NCBI GenBank assembly: GCA_036924285.1
Contig: JAYKYS010000005.1
Location: 5,146,001 to 5,210,000, forward strand
DNA length: 64,000 nt
Reading direction: 5' to 3'
Source: Asterella californica
Taxonomy: Eukaryota; Streptophyta; Marchantiopsida; Marchantiales; Aytoniaceae
Shown here in pieces: positions 1 to 10,115 of this stretch (positions within the stretch are counted from its first letter, which is position 1; each line of letters opens with the position of its first letter). A program made the translations under genes and the position numbers. The notes beneath the pieces are model-generated. The model saw only the letters and a list, made by a program, of their open reading frames with translations. It was not told where the DNA came from and ran no database searches.

Positions 1-1718
1 ATATGACTTATTCTAAGCATCTGAAATGACTGCTCGATAAGTATCTAACCTTTTTTATTTCTAGAACCATCATGAGACGAACTTTTATCTCCCAATGACG
101 TGAGGTTCAGTCCATGAACAACATAGAGGCTATATTTCTCTCCGGACCTTCAAGTGACAATCATGGAAATAGAGTTCCCAAAATGGCAATGACATTCTGA
201 GACTTTAGAAAGTTACATATGAAAAAACAGAAAAAAAGAAGAATGAAAGTTACATATAATAATCTAATATTTCATCCTTGTCAATTTGTAGATAGAAAAA
301 ACTAATGTTTATTGTATAGACCATGTACTATATTTCAGTATCATTACTCTTTTGTATGATCTAAGAATTTTTAGTTGTGGCATTGCTTTTTCAATCTTTC
401 TGTTGACAAACGTCATCTTGATTCTTGAATGCCGTGCTAAGATGACATGCGTAATAATCTTTCTTTAATATCTAATGTACGACTATTCTGGAGTAAGGTT
501 CTTACAGTATGTTAAACTAACTCCGGATCTTCGGTCATGACCTCAATGCACGTAATCCAACACCATTTGTCTGAGTTATAATACCTTTTCACCTCCAGTT
601 GGGCTCTACAAGCCATACCGTGGATCAGATTCGCTTCACAAGAATCATGCACAAGGTATTCATGAATGATTCAAATACAGTAGCAGATTCATCTCCTTGC
701 AGTTTTTTTTTGTCTCCATTGGTGGTTGTGATTTGCATATACTCAAGTAAACGCAAACTCAATGAAGATAGAGTCCAGTTAGTATCTTGCTATAAGGTTA
801 GGCTGTAAGTTGTAAGTTAACCGTGTGATAAATTATTATAGTCAAGTTTAAGGAACATTTCTTTATTAAAGTTTGTTGCTGTATTGTTTGGTGATTGGGT
901 TTTATGTATTGAATGATACGTGACTGGAGCCGGATAAAGCATATGAAGGTTCTACTCTTCTTCTTGTACTTCTGTTCTTGAAGAACGGATACACAGTTAC
1001 AACATAGTCAAGAAGCTGCTGCCGTTGATGTCACGGATAAGAGAAAATGTCCAAAAACAGTGTAATGTTCTCATTCTCTATCAAAATTGAGAATCATTCC
1101 AAGAACGAAAATCCAATCATAATTTCAGTTCACTTATACATCAACCTCCATGTCAGTCGTTCACATAAGCATGACCGAATTAAATAACATGACTATGAAC
1201 AGTGACTCACAATTCTCACCAAAACCTGATATACTCTTGCATAAACTTAAATGATTAAGTTGCAAAATTATAAACTGGTTCTTTTCTCCTCTGCAAAATC
1301 CTGCACAGGTGGCACTCAAAGTAGCAGTGATGCTCAAGTCAAAGCTGGATTCTAGAGACAGAGAGAACAATTTGTTCTTTGTGAAAAAGTTAACCCTTAG
1401 CTGAGAAGTTACATTTTCTCTCTTTATGACAATGAAGAAGTAAGAAATAGACCCCACTCGTCCCTCGTGCAATTGTTGCACAGCACTATGATTGTTGCAG
1501 ACCTACTACTATATCGACTGACCAAATGGCAAAAGGAAATGAATCTCCAACACATGTGAGAGAAGATATTATACTGTATTAGTGTGTAATCATCATATTC
1601 TTCTCTCTCTCTATGGTGGCACATCACACTGAAAGGAATAGTATATGTTTCTCTGTGGTTGGGTGGTCATCCATCCAAGATAAGGGGCAGTCCTCTTCTA
1701 GCTTCAGCCGTTATATTG
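1..1718. other. AT-rich DNA, no gene seen
   Basis: I see only short ORFs without family resemblance on both strands. The composition is clearly more AT-rich than the gene region to the right. It could hold a decayed element or distal regulatory DNA of a gene outside the window. Confidence 0.5.
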
Positions 1719-1976
1719 AGTGGATTCATCATTCATCTCCACTTTTCTCAAGTACATAGTGTCACTCACAAAGTTAGTAATTTATTGTTTTGGTGGCTTT
1801 AGCTGATTGGTCTCATAATTTAACCCCATTTCGAGAGAAAGGATTGATAGAGTGGATTCATCATTCACCTCCACTTTTCTCAAGTACATAGTATCACTCA
1901 CAAGTTCGTATTGTTTTGGTGGCTTTAGCTGATTGGGCTCATAATTTAGCTCCATTTCGAGAGAAAAGATTGATAG
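1719..1976. repeat. Tandem duplication, unit about 130 bp
   Basis: The stretch starting AGTGGATTCATCATTCA at 1719 recurs at 1851 and both copies run on through GTGGCTTTAGCTGATTGG and TTTCGAGAGAAA. Copy 1 is 1719-1850 and copy 2 is 1851-1976, differing by a few substitutions and a small indel. The first bases of a third unit follow at about 1980. A 90-codon ORF over the second copy (1916-2188) has no recognisable domain. Confidence 0.85.
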
Positions 1977-3608
1977 ATGGAGTGGATTATTTAGTCTTAA
2001 GCCAGACTCTTTACTCTAATTGTTACATGCATCGTGTAGATATTTATCTATATATGGTGGTCCTTTTCGATTTGAAAAAGTTATTTATGGTGATGAGAAA
2101 TTATGTTCGGTTTTGTGATGTACGGATAAGGCTTAATGATTTGGAGTACAAGGACAGATGGACAGAGCATCATCTTTACACGTGGTGATAGTCTTGTCGA
2201 ACTTTTGAGAATTTGACACTAAGAACTGAATTGGTGGTCTCTGATTATTTGCTTTTTTTATAGCTAAAGCAAACAAAGTGAGCACTACAACGTTGTCAAG
2301 GTGAGAGTTTTCTTGAGAAGGGCGGAACCTTCTGGCTGTGATGTGATCGGAAGACTCTTATACTCCTACTCAGAGAAGCGCTGGGCTTCTGATTGTGGAT
2401 GTTTTACTCAAAAGATAGGTTCTTCACGTTACAACAGGACGCTATAGGCACTCATACAGATCTGTAAGAACCTCTATTATGTTCAAGAAGTAAAGTTCAA
2501 GTTTAATTAGTAGTAATAAGATCAGACGGTGAACTTTAACGCTCAAGGAGATGAAAACTATGATGGTTTAGATTTCTAGATTTCTCTTACATGTAAAAGA
2601 GGCCCTACTGAGCACACACATTAAGTTTCAACCTGAGATCAAATTCTAGCACCGAGATATGGACAGAAACATCTTGAGTAGAGAAATTATGATAATTTAT
2701 GACACCTAGATGGCTATTTCGACCTAGAACAGGAAATTGACTCGATCACTTTCAAAGATTCTTACATGACTTGGAGTTCACAGCTTGCTGAACATCCTTG
2801 TGAAGTTGGGCCTGGTGGTTGTACACGGTTCTCCAGATCTCGTTCTTTGAAGTTGCTGCTCTAGATTGAGAGCTTTTCAGACCCTCTCTACTTTAGCGGT
2901 CGTCCTGAATTACTCAATCACTCAAATGACATGAAACTTTTGGGCAATCGTATCCCTGCTGACAGTGAACGCAGCCACGTAGGTTTGAAGCGATTATCTC
3001 TTTTCTGCTAGAATTGACACTCAAAACCCCAAAATCAACAGAACTGATGCAGTTTCAACTCAATCTGAACTTCAATTTGGCATAACTCCTTCTTTATTGC
3101 TCCAAATCAATCAAGAATTTCATTGACAGTGATTGGCACGATGAGCTCTACCCTCCTGTGCTCTCAGATTTCACAGTGTCCTCACCAACTGCTTGAACTC
3201 TTCTTTAGACCTCTGCTTCTAAAGTTAGAGTTTTACAAAAGATAAAAACGGACCAATGGGAGTTCATAGCTCCACTTGGCTGTCCTCTAGTGCCCTAATC
3301 CACGTGGTAACTTAACTTCACTCATAGGCTACCACGTAAGCCCCCTAAAGTGTCAACGTAAATCTTAAACTATCTAAAATGACACGCAACCACCTTGAAA
3401 GATAACTTAAACCAGCTAGAAAGCGTGCATGGGCGACAAGTAAGTACAACCCATGAGTTCTATGAACATGGTAAACAATCTACTAGGACTCAAAATACAT
3501 AACACTCTCGAGAATCAACTTCTCTGAGGTCTTAACTTCGTTCAGAGAGACTAACTTTTGGCAGAGAGGTGAATCATTTACTATGTGAAATGATTCACAT
3601 CACGACAT
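1977..3608. other. Non-coding DNA, probably including the 3' LTR of the neighbouring retroelement
   Basis: No coding signal is recognised. The part next to 3608 is where the 3' LTR of the minus-strand Ty3/gypsy element should lie, because the polypurine tract is at 3609-3619. I could not find a matching second LTR beyond 8.3 kb, so LTR limits are not defined. An 11-bp inverted repeat (GTGAATCATTT with AAATGATTCAC) lies at about 3570-3599. Confidence 0.35.
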
Positions 3609-3619
3609 CCACCCCCTCC
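3609..3619 (-). other. Candidate polypurine tract of the retroelement
   Basis: On the minus strand this reads GGAGGGGGTGG directly downstream of the integrase C-terminal coding remnant. A purine run at this place is the usual plus-strand priming site just before a 3' LTR. The call rests on position and composition only. Confidence 0.5.
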
Positions 3620-3639
3620 AAACATACATATCCTCCGGC

Positions 3640-4230
3640 ATGTGCCAACTTCTTCATTCTTCTATTTGTTTTTCATCATCGTCACTCTTCTCCGTTTCAG
3701 CCTCTTCGGTAACCGGGACTTCTTCGTCTCTTGTTGTCCTCCGCTCTGACTCCAAAAAATTGAATAACACTATTGATCCTTCACGTCTTTTGAATAGTTT
3801 CACACGTTTGCCTGCCACAGATAGCTTCAAAGGAGTACAGTCTAGCTCTCATAAGCCATAAGTGACATTTTCATAAACATCTAGTACAACATAAGGCCCA
3901 AACCATCTCCGGGAGAACTTACGAAGTGTAGAATGTTGATTCTCCAACGTGCTGTCATACACCAGAACCCAATCACCAACACGTATCGGCTTTGGTCATA
4001 GTCGGTGAGTCTTGTCAAAACGTTCTTTGTTTCTGACTCGAGCCACCTTCAGCCTCTCCTGTGCTTCAGCAAGATCCTCCTTCCTCTGCTCTAACTACCT
4101 GGTACGTAAAGCAATAAGTGAAGCACGATCTAAACCATCTTCCCACGATAACATAGTCCACGCAGGAAAGTCCTCCTCAGCTGACATGATTGGTTTCTGC
4201 CCCAACATAAGCTCAACCGGGATATAGCCA
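3640..4230 (-). pseudogene. Integrase C-terminal region remnant (Ty3/gypsy)
   Basis: Minus-strand translation gives blocks such as RVRNKERFDKTHRL, IRVGDWVLVYDSTLE and RRWFGPYVVLDVYE, followed by KRVKLFKRR. These match the segment after the integrase core in many plant and fungal Ty3/gypsy polyproteins. In-frame stops interrupt it near 4000 (after THRL) and near 4100, and another lies after the VTYGL motif. It is followed by an acidic tail (EEAETEKSDDDEK). No chromodomain was recognised. Confidence 0.75.
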
Positions 4231-4286
4231 GTCGTGGTACAGTGTGTAGTTCTGTCAACCCACAAAGCAAATGAAAGTAGTCTCGG

Positions 4287-4905
4287 TCATTCTCTAGGCT
4301 TATCATCACATGCTTTCACTAAAGCGTGAACAATGAAAAAGTGTCCTCGTTCACTCTTACCAATATCTTCTGGGTTCATGCTAGTAAGCCGAAACTTTAC
4401 TCCATAACGAGCAAAGAACTCCTTCACTTCTACGTCTCTCAACTCGTCCTTATCTGCCTGTAATCTCCCAACAGATCCATAACGGCAGATGATATCTTCA
4501 AGCACAAACTTACAAATGTTCTCTTACTCTTCGTTCGTAGTGCTCGTCCCTCTACATAGTTAGGGAGATCTTCTCGAGCTAACACCAAGTAACGCACCCT
4601 CATAGCCCGGTGGCATCATCACAAGATCAAGAACCCACTGAAAATGGATACTAGGTGGATAGGTAGGTACAAGCCCATCTCTGTAACGGACCTTAGAGTA
4701 GAACTGGCAGTGCAGACACGACCCAACAAAATCCACCATGTCTTGACAAACCCTTCCACCAGTATCGCTCTTTCATCTTCGTGTAAGTAGCCCAGACTCC
4801 ACGATGTCCAACCCATAATGTGTCATGAAACTCCTTAAGCAGATTCAGCTTCGTCAGTTGATCATCCACCACTCTAGCAAGCATTCCGTCTCTTCTCTTC
4901 GGACG
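4287..4905 (-). pseudogene. Integrase zinc finger and catalytic core remnant
   Basis: The HHCC zinc finger starts in one frame (EFHDTLWVGHRG, near 4840) and finishes in another (VGSCLHCQ, near 4700), so a frameshift lies between its histidines and cysteines. The core follows: VLDLVMMPPG carries the first catalytic Asp, ICRYGSVGRLQADKDEL the region of the second Asp, and PEDIGKSERGH the catalytic Glu block. A stop lies after the first Asp block near 4560. The pieces cover a full DDE integrase, but no single frame encodes it. Confidence 0.85.
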
Positions 4906-5003
4906 TTTCTACAGATAACTTTCACGTAGAAGGTAATTGTACGCCTTTCGTATGATCTCCTTGAACTCTGCATCACTCCATCCTTCTCTTCTGCATAATG
5001 AAC

Positions 5004-5375
5004 TCAGATAGAATCCAATATCGCGGAACTTTTCTGAGTAGAACTCCTCGTTGAACGGCAGTGGTTCCAAGTCTGAAGTCTGCTGACCAACTTGGCACCA
5101 AACATCTTTCTTCTCTTCATTCTCCACCTCTGCAAACATCTCATCTCATCTGTATAACGAGCCCTAGACAACATATCTGCAATTGGATTGTCCTTCTCTG
5201 CTATATGTTTTAGCTCAGGGTTCAGACTCCGGACATAAGCAATCCATCGCAGCATTGTTATGTCTGGTGTATTGCAGTTTGCTATCATACCCAACAAAGG
5301 CAAACAATCTGTTTCTAATATCACATGGGCTCCTATCAATAACTCTCGATCTACCTTCATAGCAGTAACAGCTCC
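5004..5375 (-). pseudogene. RNase H C-terminal half remnant
   Basis: This continues the frame of the upstream reverse transcriptase ORF after an in-frame TGA at 5376-5378. It contains IGAHVILETDCLPLLGMI and HIAEKDNPIADMLSRA, typical of the RNase H end of Ty3/gypsy pol (catalytic Asp in ETDC; N-x-x-AD-x-LSR end motif). The stop cuts the RNase H domain in two. Confidence 0.85.
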
Positions 5376-6518
5376 TCACAACTCACGCTTCACCTGAGGA
5401 TAGTTACGTTGTCTATCTGTTAAGATCCGAGCTCCAAACCTTGAAACAAACCGCACACCTTCTACATCTTCTTGACCAACCGCCCATCCTATCGCCTTTG
5501 GACTCGTATCAATAGTCAATACCACATGTCTCCCGCTCTCATAATTTAACCTCCTTACTACAGGTGGAGACTTCAGAATCTCTTTCAGCTGCTCCATCGT
5601 CTCGTGATGTTCTTGCCGCCAAGTAAACCTCCTCCCCTTTCTCAGAAGTGCATACAGAGACTCGGCAATGTGTGCATAACAAAGAATACTCACACGAAAG
5701 AACACACAAGCTCCCAAGAACCGTCGAACCTCAATAATGTTGATACAGTCAGCTATTCTTGCTATAACATCTACCTTCTCTGGGTTCGGACGCCTTCCAA
5801 AAGTACCACACAGATGACCCACCACCACAATCTCTGACATTCCAAAGCGAGATTTGGTACCTGATAGAGTTAGGTGTACCTCCTCCAAACGCGTCAGAAT
5901 CTTCTCCACATCTTGAATGTGGTCTGCAACAAACTTTCTGCAATCATCAGAAGTCACTGCTTCATCCTTGTCCTCCACCGGACAACCTTTCATGGGGATA
6001 TCATCCAGAAACGTGATAGTGCTCTCAGGTACAAACTCTCGTAACACCTTATGCATCGCATTCTGCATATGGGCTACTGAGTTTGTCGCACCCTGAGGAG
6101 GAGTACACATCCGCATCAACCCCAAAGGTGTATGCATGGTAGTCAAGTCTCTACTCTCCAAAGCAAGCTGAAACTGATCATAACTTAAAAACAGATCTCC
6201 AATAGAATAGATTGACCTCCCAGCAAACGTCTCAGCCACTTCATCAACCACGGGTCCTGTTCTGACGTTTTGAATCGTGACGTTGTTGGCAAGCTGCAAG
6301 TCTTGGATGAACCGTAGAGCTCCTGTCTTCTTAAGTACTATGAACCATCGGCTAGAGCACGGAGTCCTAGATGGTTCATGAATATCTATTCGTACCCTCT
6401 CCTTCAACAACTCAATGCCATGCGACAGTAAGGCACGAGGGACTGGAATCGGCTTCAAGTCCCAAGGTACACGAGGAATAGTGAAGATAACCATTGGAGC
6501 TATCACACTAGGATCCAC
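5376..6518 (-). pseudogene. Reverse transcriptase and N-terminal RNase H ORF (Ty3/gypsy pol)
   Basis: A 380-codon open stretch. Early on it has CSSRWFIVLKKTG and LRFIQDLQLAN (RT fingers), then SIGDLFLSYDQFQLAL with a palm-like D, then TPPQGATNSVAHMQNAM, and FLDD, the YxDD catalytic motif, near residue 170. The thumb/connection region includes RRFLGACVFFR, and RNase H begins with VVLTIDTSPKAIGWAVGQ. It ends at a TGA inside RNase H. The catalytic FLDD is intact, so decay here is recent relative to the flanking pieces. The Met at 6518 is only the first Met of the open stretch, not a real start. Confidence 0.92.
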
Positions 6519-6565
6519 ACAACCAATCTCCTCAGTTGAGAAAGAGAATGCCTTATCATGATTAA

Positions 6566-7069
6566 CTATCTCTTCTCGAAAGCTCGTTTTTCTGCTTCAG
6601 TCAAGAAGCCACCTCCTCCTATCTGAAGCTGCTCGAGTGTCTCCTGAGTAAACTTGTGTCCTATCTGTGTAGGATCTCTAAGCACAAGCTCAACAGCCAT
6701 TAACTCCATCTGCTGCTGAGAATCAACAGATAATTGGGTCGTCACAAGCTTCACCTTCCTCGCTACAGCTTTATACTTGACGTGTACTTCCGCTTCCTGA
6801 TGAGACCCACACCAACGGACTGCATCCTTCCATCCATTCTCCAGTCTCGAATGAGGACGATATCGCAAGTACGAGACAATCTCCTCATAGCCTTCACGAG
6901 AATGGATAGGGATCACCACCCTACCTCCCATCTGCTCCATCAACCTATCTACATCATCCAGCCAACAAACAAAAGACTGTACACCTACAAACTCCTCATA
7001 AACATCAGAAATCGTCTCTTCTTCCTTCAGAACTCTTGTACAGCGCAGATTTACTGCGTACTTCTCCAT
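6566..7069 (-). pseudogene. Pol spacer segment between protease and reverse transcriptase
   Basis: A 167-codon open stretch upstream of the RT ORF and separated from it by a stop and frame change. It contains YKAVARKVKLVTTQL and LRDPTQIGHKFTQETLEQL, a block that commonly precedes RT in related plant Ty3/gypsy polyproteins. I know no enzymatic function for it. Confidence 0.7.
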
Positions 7070-7529
7070 CTGTCTTCTACTTTTCTCAGTCAGATCATCT
7101 ACTCGCGTGAACTCACTCCACCATCAGAACTGAAAGTCATCAAACCAGATTTCTAACTATGTACAGTACAGCTACTCTCTGAATCTTGAGCAGCCTCTTC
7201 ACCAGCCTCCTTTGATCCCTCATGCTGCTCAAGCGAGATCATAGTAGCAGTAGATCTTTCACTCTTGCTATCCCGTCCTACAAGAATGGTTTCAGAAAAT
7301 CCTTACTCCTACAGATAGGAGAATCTCTCAAAGTCTGTCGGTTTCGTTCGTGGTTCGTACGAACAGTCAGAAACTGCATAGAATGTCTATCATCTGGACT
7401 ACGGATCTTAGCATAATCAGATCCGTCATCCATCACCTTGGTCTCCATTCGAACTGCAGTGATATAAGGTTGATCAAGAATCACAGGACATGAAGCATAA
7501 GACTGTACAAAGAAGTGTTGATCTACATC

Positions 7530-7720
7530 CACATGATTGGTTCAACTCGATAGCTACTGACCTCTCTCGTACACCTCTCGTGACATGATGTTGATCTCAG
7601 ATCCGTGATAAACTAAAGCAGCAACAGGTTCAGGCAAACTTCCAAGACGAACTCGTGTAGCAGTCGTAGCACGAGCCCAATGTCTCTTTCTAAAGTCACT
7701 ATCAGTAGCTGGACTCTCCT
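7530..7720 (-). pseudogene. Retropepsin (aspartic protease) remnant
   Basis: Minus-strand translation gives LPEPVAALVYHGSEINIM followed by SREVYERG. Retropepsins of this group usually read A-L-V/I-D-x-G-S-E-I-N. Here the catalytic Asp position is Tyr, so the protease is predicted dead. Short flanking ORFs in other frames indicate further indels. Confidence 0.75.
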
Positions 7721-7830
7721 CACCAGCTTCCTCATCGTCAAACTCAATGGTATTGGTACCAGCAACTAACGCTTCTTGCTGGTAGCCCTGGTCATCAATC
7801 TCTTGGAAATGTACCTTTTTGAATTCTGCA

Positions 7831-8294
7831 TCAATTCATAGAAGCTCCTACCACATCTATCATTTGACTTTCTACTTGTTCAGACATCACTTGTCTCTTG
7901 CGCTTGATGATGTCGATGATCAGTTCGTGAAACTCCCTCTTTGCAATACCAAGAACTTCTCGAAGAGAAAACTCGATTCGCGCATCCAGTATCTTCTGCT
8001 CCAAGATGCTCTTCAGATCAGTAGAAGTTTCAATATCAGCCGCCAACTTGTAGGCCGGTCCCTTCCTCTTCTCTTGGGCAGTAAACCTCCTTCCAGTCGC
8101 CGTTGGCTCTTGCTGAGACCTCTACACATCCTCCATCGGACCTGGTGCAGGTGGAGGAGCTTGAGAAGTAGAGGGGATGTCCTTTGGAGGAGCTGCTCGC
8201 CTCCTAGTGACTCTCCGTCTACTTCCAGTCTCCTCAGGAACTCTAATATCAAGTTCAGAGGTTTCTCGTCGTCTCTTTTTCTCCACAGAAGCAT
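7831..8294 (-). pseudogene. Gag/pre-protease segment remnant
   Basis: The block YKLAADIETSTDLKSILEQK followed by LREVLGIAKREFHELIID and IIKRKRQ is a familiar segment ahead of the protease in this Ty3/gypsy group. It is preceded by a Ser/Pro/Arg-rich stretch spread over two frames with a stop near 8130. No CCHC zinc knuckle was seen. Confidence 0.65.
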
Positions 8295-8539
8295 CTTGCT
8301 AGTGAACGTGTCTATCTACATCTAAAAATGCTTAACGCATGTCTTGACTTATGTAGGTTTATATGATGCTTTATTGATTATAGCTATTTTTTGTTGCATT
8401 CAAACAGACATATGTTGATGCTACCCACGTGAGTTTCACCAGGTGTTTCCCAGGAAGATTAAACAGCAGCTTCTAAAATAGATGAGAAGGGAGTCTTTTT
8501 TACAAATCCAGCAACACGGACGAGCTGTTTGTATACTAC

Positions 8540-9091
8540 CTATTGCTTTCTCTTGGGCTCAGACTCAGAAAAACTGAATGGTGCACACAAAATCAACACG
8601 TCTGATTTATCCATGTCCAACTCAGCTGCTGCTAAATCACATGCGGCACAATAACGTGGAAACTGCTCTCTCAACTTATTCATGCTACAAAATCGGTTTT
8701 TGCGTTTCGGACCTCCGAGAACCACACCTACATGCCAAGACATCTTGTAAATATTCGCGAGTATCAACTCCAGAGAAGGTTGTCCCCATCTATCCAGATT
8801 GACATCATCGTGGGTCTCAAAAAGATCACCGGCTTGACTAGAAGAGTCCATGACTGTTTCTGTCCTTTCCATATTTTTGTGAACCGAGAAACGTGAAGAT
8901 GAGCACACTGCAGCAATGTGAAAGAACTGTGAACCACGAAATGTCAAGCTGAGCACGAAGACGAGAAAAGCAAGTTGATATGGCGACTTCAATCCAAACG
9001 AAGAGCGCAAGAACGGCTTCAGTGGAGATAGACGAGAAAACCTAAAGAGCAATGACACTGGACAACTCAAACGAAGAACACAAGAACGCAA
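8540..9091 (-). CDS. Unrecognised ORF of up to 183 codons
   Basis: I do not recognise this protein. The longest frame gives 183 aa; a more natural start may be the internal METHIONINE of MERTETVMDSS, giving about 110 aa. The C-terminal part (RWGQPSLELILANIYKMSW, LREQFPRYCAACDLAAAEL) looks like a soluble, partly helical domain, and the end is basic (SEPKRKQ). A TATAAAGG box on the same strand at 9254-9262 lies about 165 bp upstream. It could be a small plant gene divergent from CAP-H, or a 5' part of the neighbouring retroelement, since it lies on the same strand just ahead of the gag remnant. Confidence 0.3.
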   Translation of the reverse strand: MRSCVLRLSCPVSLLFRFSRLSPLKPFLRSSFGLKSPYQLAFLVFVLSLTFRGSQFFHIAAVCSSSRFSVHKNMERTETVMDSSSQAGDLFETHDDVNLDRWGQPSLELILANIYKMSWHVGVVLGGPKRKNRFCSMNKLREQFPRYCAACDLAAAELDMDKSDVLILCAPFSFSESEPKRKQ

Positions 9092-9253
9092 GAACGAAAA
9101 CTGTGACAGAGTTGGACGTCGATAACCTAGAGAGCGAAGAATCCTTCGAGAAAAAACCGCCGTGAAAGAACAGTAGAGAGTGTCCCGCTCCGGTTGTGGC
9201 TCCCGGCTCTCGCTACAGTGGGGGGGGGAAAAGACCCCACGTGTCCACTGGGG

Positions 9254-9262
9254 CCTTTATAC
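9254..9262 (-). promoter_or_regulatory. Candidate TATA box
   Basis: On the minus strand the sequence reads GGTATAAAGG, flanked by an ACGTG core on its downstream side. It is well placed to drive the unrecognised ORF ending at 8540 or to be an LTR promoter. No transcript evidence is available. Confidence 0.35.
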
Positions 9263-9596
9263 CCCAGTTGTGGTTTAATGGGGAATTCCCCCTTAAGGTA
9301 TGATTTAAGAGTGAAATGCCCTGAAACTACGGTATTATGGATATGCTTACACCTGAAGAGTGTGAGACTCACATATTCTATCCAGTTAACTCTCTAGGAA
9401 GAAGTTCCCGGAGTCGTTATTGAAGATAAAAGAAATTGTGAAAATGTGAAAAACTCGTATTGGGGAGAATTACGGCGGTTCACAGTATTCTCGTTGGGAC
9501 GAAAGCTTTTGATTCTTTCCTGCCTTTGAAAAAGTATGAAAAAATACTGTACCGTGCAACATTTGATACAAGAACGGAGGATCGCGCTAGTTCAAA

Positions 9597-9604
9597 TTTG
9601 GCGG
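9597..9604 (+). promoter_or_regulatory. Candidate E2F site upstream of CAP-H
   Basis: TTTGGCGG fits the plant E2F consensus WTTSSCSS and continues into a GCGGGCGGGAAG stretch. It lies about 520 bp before the chosen CAP-H start codon. Cell-cycle control of a condensin gene by E2F would make sense, but the match is short and could be chance. Confidence 0.35.
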
Positions 9605-10115
9605 CGGGCGGGAAGCCAGGGGAGTCGTGTCGTGCCTACGGAGTGAGCGTCGATGGTTCCGTGGTCGAGTTTCTGATCCAAATGGACGAGTGAGTGATGT
9701 AGGACTGATATGACTTGACTTCGAGTATAACGCTAGCTTTGGAAGGGAGAAACAGATTGGAGTTTGAGCGCTTGTCGTAGGAAGGTGAATGCTCGATCCT
9801 TTTCCGATTATTCACGTAACGAACTGGGCACCAGCAGCGTGGGAGGCGAGGCTGGGACATGCTGAAGAGGTGTACAGGAATTCCCGGACATGTCAGGTGG
9901 AAGAGGCAATGGAGTAGAGTTAGTAGTAACAAGGTAGATTCACGAAGAAGTCGGGTTTCTCGAGGATTGATTTGACGCTACACCTGGCTGGCTGGCTTAA
10001 CTGTAAATTGCAACTTTGGAAGTCCACATTGTTACAAGAAGTGCAAGATAGTGTTGCGGTGCCCTTCCTGGGAAAGTGCTCCGCGTTGTCGTGCAGAAAG
10101 GAAGTATTAGGCGGA

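Larger units (their letters stand above)
3600..8300 (-). mobile_element. Decayed Ty3/gypsy LTR retrotransposon
   Basis: Read on the minus strand, the order is a gag/pre-protease segment, retropepsin, reverse transcriptase, RNase H, integrase zinc finger and core, integrase C-terminal region, then a polypurine tract at 3609-3619. This is the Ty3/gypsy order (RT before integrase). The coding region is broken by several stops and frameshifts: TGA at 5376-5378 inside RNase H, a stop before the integrase zinc finger near 4915, a frame change inside the zinc finger, and a stop near 4000. No 5' LTR or primer-binding site was found, so the copy seems 5'-truncated and not autonomous. The separate pieces are listed below. 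Confidence 0.9.

Noticed and set aside
1916..2188. 90-codon ORF read as a gene
   Set aside because: It lies across the second copy of a tandem repeat, has no recognisable domain, and the first copy is not open in the same way.
9972..10115. Upstream in-frame Met as CAP-H start
   Set aside because: The extra 48 residues are hydrophobic and Cys-rich and unlike CAP-H N-termini, so the Met at 10116 is preferred, though not proven.
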